Assembly (NCBI GenBank): GCA_937858275.1
Contig: CALLZK010000022.1
Location: forward strand, 1-32,872
Direction of reading: 5' to 3'
Source of the DNA: an uncultured bacterium
GTDB taxonomy: Bacteria; Patescibacteriota; Minisyncoccia; Phycocordibacterales; JAACPR01
Length of the DNA stretch: 32,872 bases
Below, piece by piece: positions 6,177 to 13,529 of this stretch. How positions within the stretch are numbered: the stretch's first letter is position 1; every line of letters starts with the position of its first letter. Under the pieces are notes generated by a model that saw nothing but the letters and a program-made list of their open reading frames with translations, did no database searches and had not been told where the DNA came from. A program made the translations under genes and the position numbers.

Positions 6177-7445
6177 ATGGAAATAGAAAAAATTTTAAGA
6201 AAAATAGAAAAAATTATTCCAAAAAAGATATTTAGAGCCACACAACCAATTTATCATTATTTATTAACTCTTTTGGGTGCAATAATTTATAGATTTCCAG
6301 CGAGAAAACTTTTTATAATTGGAATAACCGGAACAAAAGGAAAATCGACAACTACAGAAATAGTCAATGCAATTTTAGAAGAAGCAGGATACAAAACCGC
6401 CCTTTCAAATACAATTAGATTCAAAATAGACAAAGATTCAAAAGCAAACAAATACAAAATGTCTATGCCGGGAAGATTTTTTATGCAAAAATTCCTAAGA
6501 CAAGCGGTCAAAAATGGCTGTACTCATGCAGTAGTAGAAATAACATCTGAAGGATCAAAACAATTTCGACACAAATTTATTTGGCTTGATGCTTTCATTT
6601 TCACAAATCTGGCACCAGAGCATATTGAATCTCACGGTTCTTATGAAAAATATAGAGAAGCAAAATTGAGAATAGCAGATAATGTAAAAAAGAAAAATGG
6701 AATTGTAATCGTAAACGGAGACGATGAAGAATCTGAGATGTTTTTAAATAGAACGAATGTGACAAAAAAGATAAAATTCTCGCTAACAGATGCAAAGCCA
6801 ATTCGCTTTGGAGAGAAAACAGAAATGCGATTCAAAAAAAATACTCTTTATTCCCCACTGCCGGGAGAATTTAATGTTTATAATATTTTGGCATCAGCAA
6901 CTCTGGCAGAACAAATTGGAATATCAGATGAAATAATAAAAACCGCCGTAGAAAAATTATCGGAAATTCCCGGAAGAGTTCAAAAAGTTAAAGTTGGTCA
7001 AGATTTTGATGTTATTGTTGATTATGCCCATACCGCAGAATCACTTGAGGAATTATACAAAGCTTTTCCAAACCGAAGAAAAATTTGCATATTAGGAAAT
7101 ACGGGCGGCGGAAGAGACAAATGGAAAAGACCGATAATGGCAAAAGTTGCCGAAAAATATTGCGATGAAATAATTTTGGCAAATGAAGACCCTTATGATG
7201 AAGACCCTTTTCAAATTGTACAAGAAATGAAAGATGCAATTTCTGACTCAACAAAATCAGTAAAAATAATTCTAGACAGAAGGCAGGCAATATCTGAGGC
7301 GGTTAAAAAAGCCCAAAAAAATGATATTGTTTTGATATCTGGTAAAGGAACGGATCCGTATATTATGGAAGCAAATGGACAAAAAACTCCTTGGTCTGAT
7401 TTTGAAATTGCAAAAGAAGAAATACTAAAACAAATAAAAAAATAA
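6177..7445 (+). CDS. MurE-like Mur ligase lacking the usual N-terminal domain
   Basis: This 422-residue protein has the Mur ligase ATP-binding loop GTKGKST (52-58), the central FTNLAPEHIESHGS motif, PGRVQ, and the C-terminal domain with DYAHTAESL. Mur ligases add amino acids to UDP-MurNAc peptides by way of an acyl phosphate. The C-terminal sequence most resembles MurE. The meso-DAP-specific DNPR motif of MurE is replaced by NEDPYDEDP, so the amino acid added is uncertain. Instead of the usual UDP-substrate domain of about 90 residues, only some 45 residues precede the P-loop, including a hydrophobic stretch (about 24-38). This recalls MurT-type or CPR-specific ligases acting at the membrane. 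It starts 4 bp after ruvA and ends 1 bp before mutM. Confidence 0.85.
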   Translation: MEIEKILRKIEKIIPKKIFRATQPIYHYLLTLLGAIIYRFPARKLFIIGITGTKGKSTTTEIVNAILEEAGYKTALSNTIRFKIDKDSKANKYKMSMPGRFFMQKFLRQAVKNGCTHAVVEITSEGSKQFRHKFIWLDAFIFTNLAPEHIESHGSYEKYREAKLRIADNVKKKNGIVIVNGDDEESEMFLNRTNVTKKIKFSLTDAKPIRFGEKTEMRFKKNTLYSPLPGEFNVYNILASATLAEQIGISDEIIKTAVEKLSEIPGRVQKVKVGQDFDVIVDYAHTAESLEELYKAFPNRRKICILGNTGGGRDKWKRPIMAKVAEKYCDEIILANEDPYDEDPFQIVQEMKDAISDSTKSVKIILDRRQAISEAVKKAQKNDIVLISGKGTDPYIMEANGQKTPWSDFEIAKEEILKQIKK

Positions 7446-7446
7446 G

Positions 7447-8355
7447 ATGCCAGAACTTCCAGAAGTCACAACCACATCAAGAATTTTGGATAAAATCTTG
7501 AAAAATAAAAAAATAATTTTTGTTTGGACAAATTATAAAAGTGATTATTTTAAAGGAAAAGAAAATATAAAAGATCCAAAATATTTTGATTTTTTCAAAA
7601 AAGAAATTTTAAATCAAAAAATTAAAAAAGTTCATAGAATAGGAAAAAATGTCCTGATTGATATTTCTGGTCCAAAAACAATTTTGATTCACATGAAAAT
7701 GACCGGTCATTTACTTTATGGAAATTACAAATATGACAAAAATAAAAATGAGTGGTCGGCAACAGATCCTGGACCACTTCAAGATAAGTTCAACCAACAC
7801 ATTAGAGTTGTATTTGAATTAGATAATGGGAAAAAACTAGTATTATCAGATGTAAGAAAATTTGCCAAAGTAGCATTAATAAAAGATTCTAATATAAAAA
7901 ATTTTAAAGATTTAAAAGATGTTGGTCCAGACCCGCTAGATCAAAATTTTGATTTAAAAAAATTTACAGAAGTTTTAGAAAAAAAACCAAAAGGCAAAAT
8001 AAAAACCGTTTTGATGGACCAATCAATAATTTCAGGAATTGGCAATATTTATTCCGATGAAGCTCTTTGGATGACCGGAATTCATCCAGAAAGACCTATT
8101 TTCAAAATTAAAAAAAATGAGTTTGATTTTTTATTAAAAAATATTAAAAAAGTTTTAAATTTAGGTATTGATTTTGGCGGAGACTCAACATCAGACTACA
8201 GACAACCAGACGGCAGACCGGGAAATTTTCATCACAAACATCAAGTTTACAAAAGAAAAGGTCAAAAATGCAAAAAGAAAAATTGTGATGGACAAATTAT
8301 CAGAAAAATAATTGGTGGCAGAAGTGCACATTTTTGTGACAAACATCAAATATAA
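7447..8355 (+). CDS. mutM: Formamidopyrimidine-DNA glycosylase (Fpg/MutM)
   Basis: This 302-residue protein begins MPELPEVTT; after Met removal, Pro is the Schiff-base nucleophile and Glu the catalytic acid. K67 (RIGKNVL), HMKMTGHL (82-89) and QSIISGIGNIYSDEAL match conserved Fpg blocks. It excises 8-oxoguanine and formamidopyrimidines and nicks the strand. The C-terminal zinc finger is present but atypical: C275-x4-C280 and C297-x2-H300 in place of four cysteines with CxxC spacing. It is co-transcribed with ruvA and the Mur ligase. The converging SpoU gene stops 1 bp beyond it. Confidence 0.94.
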   Translation: MPELPEVTTTSRILDKILKNKKIIFVWTNYKSDYFKGKENIKDPKYFDFFKKEILNQKIKKVHRIGKNVLIDISGPKTILIHMKMTGHLLYGNYKYDKNKNEWSATDPGPLQDKFNQHIRVVFELDNGKKLVLSDVRKFAKVALIKDSNIKNFKDLKDVGPDPLDQNFDLKKFTEVLEKKPKGKIKTVLMDQSIISGIGNIYSDEALWMTGIHPERPIFKIKKNEFDFLLKNIKKVLNLGIDFGGDSTSDYRQPDGRPGNFHHKHQVYKRKGQKCKKKNCDGQIIRKIIGGRSAHFCDKHQI

Positions 8356-8356
8356 G

Positions 8357-8887
8357 CTATTTATCAAGTAATCTAAACAAAAAAATTGCAGTGGCAACAG
8401 AAACATTGAGAGACTCTTTTTTGCCAAACATTGGAATTTCAACTATAAAATCACACAAATCAATAATTTCCCCAGACAACCCATCAACCTCCCTGCCAAC
8501 AAAAATCGCAATTTTTTTTGTTTTAAAATTTTCTGTTCGACAAACATCATCACAAAATTTTTTGTAATCAATAGATTTTTCATTTTGTTCCAAACCAACA
8601 ATAAGACACTTTTGTTTTTTTAATTGCAAAATAAAATCTAAAATATTATTTTCTTCATTTAAAATTTCCCAATCGACCGTCTTTTCAGAGCCAAGTGCCG
8701 TCTTTTTAAAATCATTTCTTTCTCTACCAAAACGATCAATTGGTCCGGGCGAATAACCAGTCAAATATATTTTTGAAACTCCAACAGCATCTGAAGTTCT
8801 AAAAATAGAGCCAATATTCAAAACACTTCTAATGTCATGTAGAACAAGGATAACTTCTAATTCTGTTTTGTTTTTGTCTTTTAACAT
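8357..8887 (-). CDS. SpoU/TrmH-family RNA 2'-O-methyltransferase
   Basis: This 176-residue protein carries the three SPOUT motifs: HDIRSVLNIGSIFRTSD (motif 1, about 17-33), IFVGREVDGLS (motif 2, about 128-138) and IPMFGKKESLNVSVATAIF (motif 3, about 151-169). These form the trefoil-knot SAM site. The enzyme methylates ribose in tRNA or rRNA; the target nucleotide cannot be read from the sequence. It is short, with no N-terminal substrate-binding extension, like TrmL. Its start is 19 bp from the divergent DoxX-like gene and -10 elements for both overlap there. Confidence 0.9.
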   Translation of the reverse strand: MLKDKNKTELEVILVLHDIRSVLNIGSIFRTSDAVGVSKIYLTGYSPGPIDRFGRERNDFKKTALGSEKTVDWEILNEENNILDFILQLKKQKCLIVGLEQNEKSIDYKKFCDDVCRTENFKTKKIAIFVGREVDGLSGEIIDLCDFIVEIPMFGKKESLNVSVATAIFLFRLLDK

Positions 8888-8906
8888 TATTTGCTATACT
8901 ACACTT
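8888..8906. promoter_or_regulatory. 19-bp divergent promoter with overlapping -10 elements
   Basis: The whole space between two divergent ATGs is 19 bp. Plus strand: TGC + TATACT (8895-8900), 6 nt before the ATG at 8907. Minus strand: TAGTAT (8896-8901), 8 nt before the ATG at 8887. The two -10 boxes share five bases, so polymerase cannot use both at once. Confidence 0.6.
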
Positions 8907-9311
8907 ATGTTAAACTTTTTTCCAGAGCTACTACCTTTTGGCCTAATCTCTGCAACAATAATCAGAATTGTTGTTGGTTCTGTTTTGTTTTATTTTGGGA
9001 TATTATCAATTTCAACAAAAAAAGAAATAGTTTCAGAAAGACTAAACAATTTCAAATACCCAGCTCCAAAGTTTTTTACTTTCTTAATCTCAATTATTGG
9101 AATAATTACCGGCTCTTTTTTGATTGCAGGATTTGCAACACAAATTGTGGCGATAATAGCAATATATTTATTTTTAAATTTGATTTTTATAGATTCAGGT
9201 GAAAAAAATATCTTTGGACAAACCAAATTATTTTATATTTCTATGATTTTAATTTCTATTACTTTGATATTTTCAGGTGCTGGTTTTTGGGCAATCGATT
9301 TGCCTTTGTAG
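8907..9311 (+). CDS. DoxX-like membrane protein
   Basis: This 134-residue protein has four transmembrane helices (about 9-30, 52-71, 75-93, 108-125). The pattern of an N-terminal RIVVGSVLFYFGI helix and the C-terminal GAGFWAID is DoxX-like (family signature near GPGxxSLD). DoxX relatives are poorly defined membrane proteins linked to redox stress. A longer frame opens at 8832, but it would overlap the SpoU coding region by 56 bp. The ATG at 8907 sits 6 nt after a good extended -10 and begins just before the first helix, so it is preferred. Confidence 0.72.
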   Translation: MLNFFPELLPFGLISATIIRIVVGSVLFYFGILSISTKKEIVSERLNNFKYPAPKFFTFLISIIGIITGSFLIAGFATQIVAIIAIYLFLNLIFIDSGEKNIFGQTKLFYISMILISITLIFSGAGFWAIDLPL

Positions 9312-9332
9312 ATTAAAAAACTAAAAAAATAA

Positions 9333-9360
9333 TAGACTTTTTAAAAAAGTTTGATATAGT
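9333..9360 (+). promoter_or_regulatory. Promoter of tRNA-Lys
   Basis: TAGACT (9333-9338) and TGA + TATAGT (9355-9360) are spaced by 16 nt, about 33 nt before the mature tRNA 5' end. Confidence 0.5.
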
Positions 9361-9392
9361 TTTTAAAAGACACTTTTTAAGTTGTCCAAAAT

Positions 9393-9468
9393 GCGTCTAT
9401 AGCTCAGCTGGTAGAGCACCTGCCTTTTAAGCAGAGGGTCGCAGGTTCGAGTCCTGCTAGACGCACCA
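9393..9468 (+). tRNA. tRNA-Lys (anticodon TTT)
   Basis: The acceptor stem GCGTCTA (9393-9399) pairs with TAGACGC (9458-9464). The D arm is AGCTCAGCTGGTAGAGC, the anticodon loop is CTTTTAA with TTT, and the T arm carries GGTTCGAGTCC. A73 is followed by an encoded CCA (9466-9468), unlike the tRNA-Ser and tRNA-Arg genes in this window. The converging holA gene stops 4 bp away. Confidence 0.97.
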
Positions 9469-9472
9469 ATTT

Positions 9473-10201
9473 TTATAGTCCCAAAATAAATTTTTCCAAT
9501 CTAATTGAAAGATTTGCACCGCCACGATGAGATTCGTGATATATCTCGACCATTTTATCAGAAATATTTTGCAATTCTGAAAAAGTAAAGTTGTTAGAAT
9601 ATTTTTTTGCTTTTGAATATACAAAAGGTTTTAGATCCGCATGTTGTGCGGAATTTGTTTTGCTGGCCAAAATCATAATCTTTAATTGCCACCACAAAAT
9701 TCCGTGCAATTCTTCCGGCTGACTGTTTTTTATTAATTTCAAATAACAAAGCCACATTTTTCTGACATCCCTTTGTCCAAAATAATCTGCCAAAGAAAAA
9801 GCATTTAATTTTTGAAATGATTTTGACTTTGTGTCTTTATTTGATTCTGTTTTTTTAAATTCTAAAAATTTGTGAGATTCTGTTTGTAAAATTTTTAATT
9901 TTTCTTTTTTTAAAAAATTTTCACAAAAAATAAAAATGTTTTCTGATTTTTTTATATTAGAAATTTTTTCCAAAATTTTATCAGAATTTTCTTCATTGGA
10001 AATAATTCCAGAAAAAATCACAATGTATTTTTTGGAAAAAAGAGACTGTCCCCCAATTAATTCATCTAACGAAAAATTTTCCAAATTCAAATTGTTAATT
10101 TTGAAAACCTCTGAATTTGGTTTTTTGCTTAGTAAATCATCAACAAGTTTAGAAGATTTTTCAAAAACCTTTTTGGAATCACCGTAAAATGTATAAATCA
10201 T
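9473..10201 (-). CDS. holA: DNA polymerase III delta subunit (HolA-like)
   Basis: This 242-residue protein starts MIYTFYGDSKKVFEKS, like the delta-subunit N-terminus (short strand, then the helix that holds a P-loop in related AAA+ proteins). The most telling part is the C-terminal collar-type domain: ILWWQLKIMILAS, then KAKKYSNNFTFSELQNI and the end LSIRLEKFIL. HolA opens the beta clamp (dnaN at 22601-23707). It is shorter than E. coli HolA (about 340). The frame runs back to 10249, but that extension crosses the terminator of the upstream gene. The ATG at 10201 has a TATTCT 7 nt upstream and is chosen. The call rests on weak overall similarity. Confidence 0.75.
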   Translation of the reverse strand: MIYTFYGDSKKVFEKSSKLVDDLLSKKPNSEVFKINNLNLENFSLDELIGGQSLFSKKYIVIFSGIISNEENSDKILEKISNIKKSENIFIFCENFLKKEKLKILQTESHKFLEFKKTESNKDTKSKSFQKLNAFSLADYFGQRDVRKMWLCYLKLIKNSQPEELHGILWWQLKIMILASKTNSAQHADLKPFVYSKAKKYSNNFTFSELQNISDKMVEIYHESHRGGANLSIRLEKFILGL

Positions 10202-10237
10202 ACATACAAGAATACACCAAAAACAATCATAAAAAAA

Positions 10238-10260
10238 GTGCCCGAACAAATGCCGGGCAC
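10238..10260 (-). terminator. Strong intrinsic terminator after the 61-aa gene
   Basis: GTGCCCG (10238-10244) pairs with CGGGCAC (10254-10260) around a 9-nt loop. On the minus strand the hairpin is followed by seven T (complement of 10231-10237). It begins 6 nt after the stop codon at 10267. Confidence 0.9.
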
Positions 10261-10266
10261 CAAAGA

Positions 10267-10452
10267 CTATTCCTGTTGAGACGAAGATTCGTCTCCAACC
10301 GAAATCACAACACCGGGAAGATGAATTTGATCAACGAAAGATTCGCCAGGATAAAATATAGATGGAACATGTCCACCACCATCTCTTATCCGAGAAACCT
10401 GCTGTTTCATACAATCATCTTCGATGTTTTCATCTTTACGATGAAGCTTCAT
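10267..10452 (-). CDS. Small hydrophilic protein in an SD-bearing cassette
   Basis: This 61-residue protein has no recognised domain, no membrane segment and no signal peptide. It is charged at the N-terminus (MKLHRKDENIEDD), has a glycine run (DGGGH, about 24-28) and ends in a polar tail (DESSSQQE). It is believed real because the ATG has a strong SD (GGAG, 6 nt spacing), the stop is followed by a terminator within 6 nt, and G+C is clearly higher than in the flanking holA and polA genes. The SD box is identical over 12 nt to that of 13530-13967 and absent from other genes here. Its function is unknown. Confidence 0.7.
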   Translation of the reverse strand: MKLHRKDENIEDDCMKQQVSRIRDGGGHVPSIFYPGESFVDQIHLPGVVISVGDESSSQQE

Positions 10453-10457
10453 AAATT

Positions 10458-10484
10458 TCTCCTTTCTTTCAAAAGAATAATTTA
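10458..10484 (-). promoter_or_regulatory. Shared 12-nt SD box and weak promoter of the 61-aa gene
   Basis: On the minus strand AAAGAAAGGAGA (complement of 10458-10469) precedes the ATG by 5 nt and is the same 12-mer as before 13967. Upstream, TAAATT (10479-10484) with TTGATT (10502-10507) at a 17-nt spacing is a weak promoter candidate giving a leader of about 20 nt. That leader is just long enough to hold the SD sequence. Confidence 0.6.
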
Positions 10485-10529
10485 AAATTTAAAATAATGC
10501 AAATCAAAAAAATAAATTCTTCGTCAAAA

Positions 10530-12911
10530 TTATTTTTTCTCCATTTCTCCCCAGTTTTTTCCGATAGAAAATTCAGAAATTATTGGAACACCCAGAGACT
10601 TTTCTTTTGTCAAAACAGATTGCATTATTTTTTTTATATCTAGCACAATCTTATCAATCACATTTTCGGAAACTTCATATATAACCTCATCATGAATTTG
10701 CAAAATTAATTTTACATCCTTATCTAAATTTTGTTTTTTTAAATACTGATCAATTTTGACCATAGACATTTTTATCAAATCGGCTTGTGTTCCCTGAATT
10801 GGAGCATTAATTGCCATTCTTTCTGCCTGTGCCCTGATATAAGGAATTGAAGATTTAAATCCGTCAAAATATCTTCTTCTGCCAAAAATCGTTTCTGTGT
10901 AGCCATTTTTTCTGGCAAACTCTTTAGTTTTTTCTAAATATTTAAATAAATCTGTATAAATTGAAAAATAATCATTATAAAATTTTTGAGCTGTTTGCCG
11001 ATCAGAACCGATTCCGTCTTTTAGAGCATTAACTCCCATACCATACAAAATTCCAAAATTTATAATTTTGGCTTTTCTTCTCATTTCTTTATCAACATTT
11101 TGTTTTTCAACTCCAAAAATTGCTGAAGCGACATTTGTGTGAATATCTTCTCCATTTTTAAAAACTTCTATTAATTTTTTATCTTCTGACAAAATTGCAG
11201 CGATTCTCAACTCTATTTGAGAATAATCGAAAGCCAATAATAATTTACCCTTTTCGGCTACAAAAGATTTTCTTATTTCTCTTCCACGATCTGTGCCAAT
11301 TGGAATGTTTTGCAAATTCGGATTATTTGAAGACATTCTGCCTGTGGTTGTGCCAGTTTGTAAAAAATTTGCATGCAATCTGCCGTCATTTGCGACACTT
11401 TTTGGTATTGCATCTATATATGTTGAGAGCAATTTTTGAAATTCTCTATATTCTAATATTTCATCTATTATTTTGTGACTACCTTTTAATTTTTGCAAAA
11501 CATCTTCACGAGTAGATAATTTTCCAGTAGATGTTTTTCTCATTCCCTTATATTTTAAATTTAATTTTGTAAATAATATTTCTGACAATTGTTGAGGAGA
11601 ATTTATGTTAAATTCTTGCCCAGCAAAATCCCAAATATTTTTTTCATATTTTTTTAATTCTTTATGATATTCAATCGATAAATTATTTAAAAAATTTAAA
11701 TCCACTTTTACACCATTTTTTTCCATATCGGAAATAATTGGTATTAAAGGTTTTTCAATGTTATAAAAAACATAATCTAACTTTTTTTCAAAAATTTCTT
11801 TTAAGATTTTTTTGTGAGCAATTTCTATATCTTGCTCACGAGTATAATTAAAAACATCTTCTAGTTGAGGATTAGTAATTGAAGAATTTATCAACCACAA
11901 AGCAATTTTTGCTTCTGATGAAATAATTTGATTTATTTTTTTATCTTCCAAATTATTTTTTTGTATATTTTCAGAAAAACTATCAGAACTATTTTCTGGA
12001 ACTATCAAAATCTCTTTTAGTCTCAAATTTAAAGATCTAAATTCCAAATCCTTAAAGAAATCTTGAATTTTTTGAACAGAAACTGTTTCAGACCAATTTT
12101 TTTCTGGTATTTCAAATTCAACCGGAACATCTTTTCGAATTGTTGCTAACATTTTACTAAACTCGGCCTCTTCTCTATTTTCTTTCAAAAGATTTATGAT
12201 TCTTTCTTTTATTCCTATTTCCAAAATTTTTTCTGGCGACTTTTCTAAAGTATTATAAATATTTTCGATTGAGCCAATTTTTGAAATTAAAATAGTTGCT
12301 GTTTTTTCTCCTATTCCAGAAATTCCAATAATATTATCAGAGGGATCCCCCCTCAAACCCTTGTAGTCTGGCAACAAATTAGGAGAAAATCCAAATCTAT
12401 TAAAAACTCCATCCTCATCATATATAATAGTATCTTTTATGCCCTTTTTTAAAGTAAAAACTTTGACATTTTTTCCATCAACAAGCTGAAGTGTGTCCAT
12501 GTCACCAGATGCTATTATAATTTCTGCATCTTTTTTTAATTTTTCAGATAATGTACCCAAAACATCATCTGCTTCATAGCCCTCTTTTTGATATACCGGT
12601 ATTCCAAAAGCAGAATACAAATCATAAGCTCTTTTGATTTGAGAAATAAGTTCAGGATCAGATGCTTTCCGACCAGCCTTATAATCAGTGTATGCCTCAT
12701 GTCTGTATGTTGGTTTTGGTAAATCAAAAGCCGCAATCAAATGATCAGGTTTTAATTCTTTTATTATAGAAATAAGCATTGAAGAAAGCCCGTACAATGC
12801 ACCAGTCGGTTCACCCCTGCTTGACGAAAAATCTGGCAAAGCATGATATGCCCTGTGCAATATTGCATGAGAATCAAGTAAAACTATTCTTTTTTTATCT
12901 TTTTGTGACAT
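10530..12911 (-). CDS. polA: DNA polymerase I
   Basis: This 793-residue protein has a 5' nuclease domain (about 1-290) with DSHAILHRAYHALP, AFDLPKPTYRHE, EADDVLGTL, SGDMDTLQLV and the helix-hairpin-helix GLRGDPSDNIIGISGIGEKT. The middle region (about 310-430) should hold the 3'-5' exonuclease, but the D-x-E active-site motif is not visible, so proofreading is probably lost, as in Taq polymerase. The polymerase domain is intact: TGRMSSNNPNLQNIP, DYSQIELRI (motif A), RRKAKIINFGILYGM (O helix, motif B) and HDEVIYEV (motif C). It acts in repair and Okazaki fragment maturation. The ATG directly follows the tsaE stop with no gap, so the two are coupled. Confidence 0.97.
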   Translation of the reverse strand: MSQKDKKRIVLLDSHAILHRAYHALPDFSSSRGEPTGALYGLSSMLISIIKELKPDHLIAAFDLPKPTYRHEAYTDYKAGRKASDPELISQIKRAYDLYSAFGIPVYQKEGYEADDVLGTLSEKLKKDAEIIIASGDMDTLQLVDGKNVKVFTLKKGIKDTIIYDEDGVFNRFGFSPNLLPDYKGLRGDPSDNIIGISGIGEKTATILISKIGSIENIYNTLEKSPEKILEIGIKERIINLLKENREEAEFSKMLATIRKDVPVEFEIPEKNWSETVSVQKIQDFFKDLEFRSLNLRLKEILIVPENSSDSFSENIQKNNLEDKKINQIISSEAKIALWLINSSITNPQLEDVFNYTREQDIEIAHKKILKEIFEKKLDYVFYNIEKPLIPIISDMEKNGVKVDLNFLNNLSIEYHKELKKYEKNIWDFAGQEFNINSPQQLSEILFTKLNLKYKGMRKTSTGKLSTREDVLQKLKGSHKIIDEILEYREFQKLLSTYIDAIPKSVANDGRLHANFLQTGTTTGRMSSNNPNLQNIPIGTDRGREIRKSFVAEKGKLLLAFDYSQIELRIAAILSEDKKLIEVFKNGEDIHTNVASAIFGVEKQNVDKEMRRKAKIINFGILYGMGVNALKDGIGSDRQTAQKFYNDYFSIYTDLFKYLEKTKEFARKNGYTETIFGRRRYFDGFKSSIPYIRAQAERMAINAPIQGTQADLIKMSMVKIDQYLKKQNLDKDVKLILQIHDEVIYEVSENVIDKIVLDIKKIMQSVLTKEKSLGVPIISEFSIGKNWGEMEKK

Positions 12912-13463
12912 TTATAAATTAATTGATTCAAATTTAACATTTCTTTGATTTTCATTAATAAATTCAAAAGACAATTTAAAAAAACTTTTTGGCATGGCAT
13001 CAATTATAATATCTGGCCATTCAACTATTATTATATTTTCTGGATTATTAATTATTTCAATCCAATTCAAGACAGATAATTCTTTTGATGATTTTAATCT
13101 GTACATATCAAAGTGATATATTTTTTTAAAAAAGATTTTATTTTCAAAATCATTATTGTTTTCTTTTAAAAAAATTGATTGATTGTTTTGCCAAAAATTA
13201 TTTGGAATATCAAAAATTTTACAAATCACAAAAGTTGGACTAGTCACATTTTCTTTTATTTCAAAATTTTTAACAAAATATTTTGTAAAAGTAGTTTTGC
13301 CAGAACCTAAATTTCCAAAAAGAGCTATAACTGTTGCGGTTTCATTCTTTTTATTAAAAACCGAATTTAAAATATGTAAAAAAATTTTTTGAGAAAAGAT
13401 AGCCATTTCTGATTCGTTTTTTATTTCAAAAAAATCTTCTTTTTTAATTAATTGAAAATTCAT
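12912..13463 (-). CDS. tsaE: tRNA threonylcarbamoyladenosine biosynthesis ATPase TsaE
   Basis: This 183-residue P-loop protein has Walker A GNLGSGKTT (50-58), VTSPTFVI (73-80, switch-like motif), YHFDMYRL (a hallmark of TsaE) and VEWPDII near the C-terminus. TsaE powers the TsaB/TsaD complex that makes t6A37 in ANN-reading tRNAs. It is longer than the usual 150 residues or so because about 25 low-complexity, asparagine-rich residues are inserted between SPTF and HFDMYR. The ATG lies 6 nt after an extended -10 (TGT + TAGAAT, 13470-13475). TsaB/TsaD are not in the window. Confidence 0.92.
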   Translation of the reverse strand: MNFQLIKKEDFFEIKNESEMAIFSQKIFLHILNSVFNKKNETATVIALFGNLGSGKTTFTKYFVKNFEIKENVTSPTFVICKIFDIPNNFWQNNQSIFLKENNNDFENKIFFKKIYHFDMYRLKSSKELSVLNWIEIINNPENIIIVEWPDIIIDAMPKSFFKLSFEFINENQRNVKFESINL

Positions 13464-13469
13464 TTAATC

Positions 13470-13475
13470 ATTCTA
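13470..13475 (-). promoter_or_regulatory. Extended -10 of tsaE-polA
   Basis: TGT + TAGAAT on the minus strand, 6 nt before the ATG at 13463. The same nine-base sequence stands 7 nt before tyrS (19844-19849). Confidence 0.55.
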
Positions 13476-13494
13476 ACATTTTTTAAAAAGTAAA

Positions 13495-13525
13495 AAACCG
13501 CGGCAGAGAGACTCTGTCGCGGTTT
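13495..13525 (-). terminator. Strong intrinsic terminator after the lipoprotein-like gene
   Basis: AAACCGCGGCAGAG (13495-13508) pairs with CTCTGTCGCGGTTT (13512-13525), 14 bp with one G-T pair and an AGA loop. On the minus strand the stem runs into a T-rich tract. It lies 4 nt after the stop at 13530. Confidence 0.92.
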
Positions 13526-13529
13526 AAGT

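Noticed and set aside
8832-8906. Upstream extension of the DoxX-like gene to 8832
   Set aside because: It overlaps the divergent SpoU coding region and crosses the predicted -10. The ATG at 8907 is preferred.
10202-10249. Upstream extension of holA to an ATG at 10249
   Set aside because: It would translate through the terminator at 10238-10260 and adds a Cys/Phe-rich segment unlike HolA. The ATG at 10201 fits both family and promoter.
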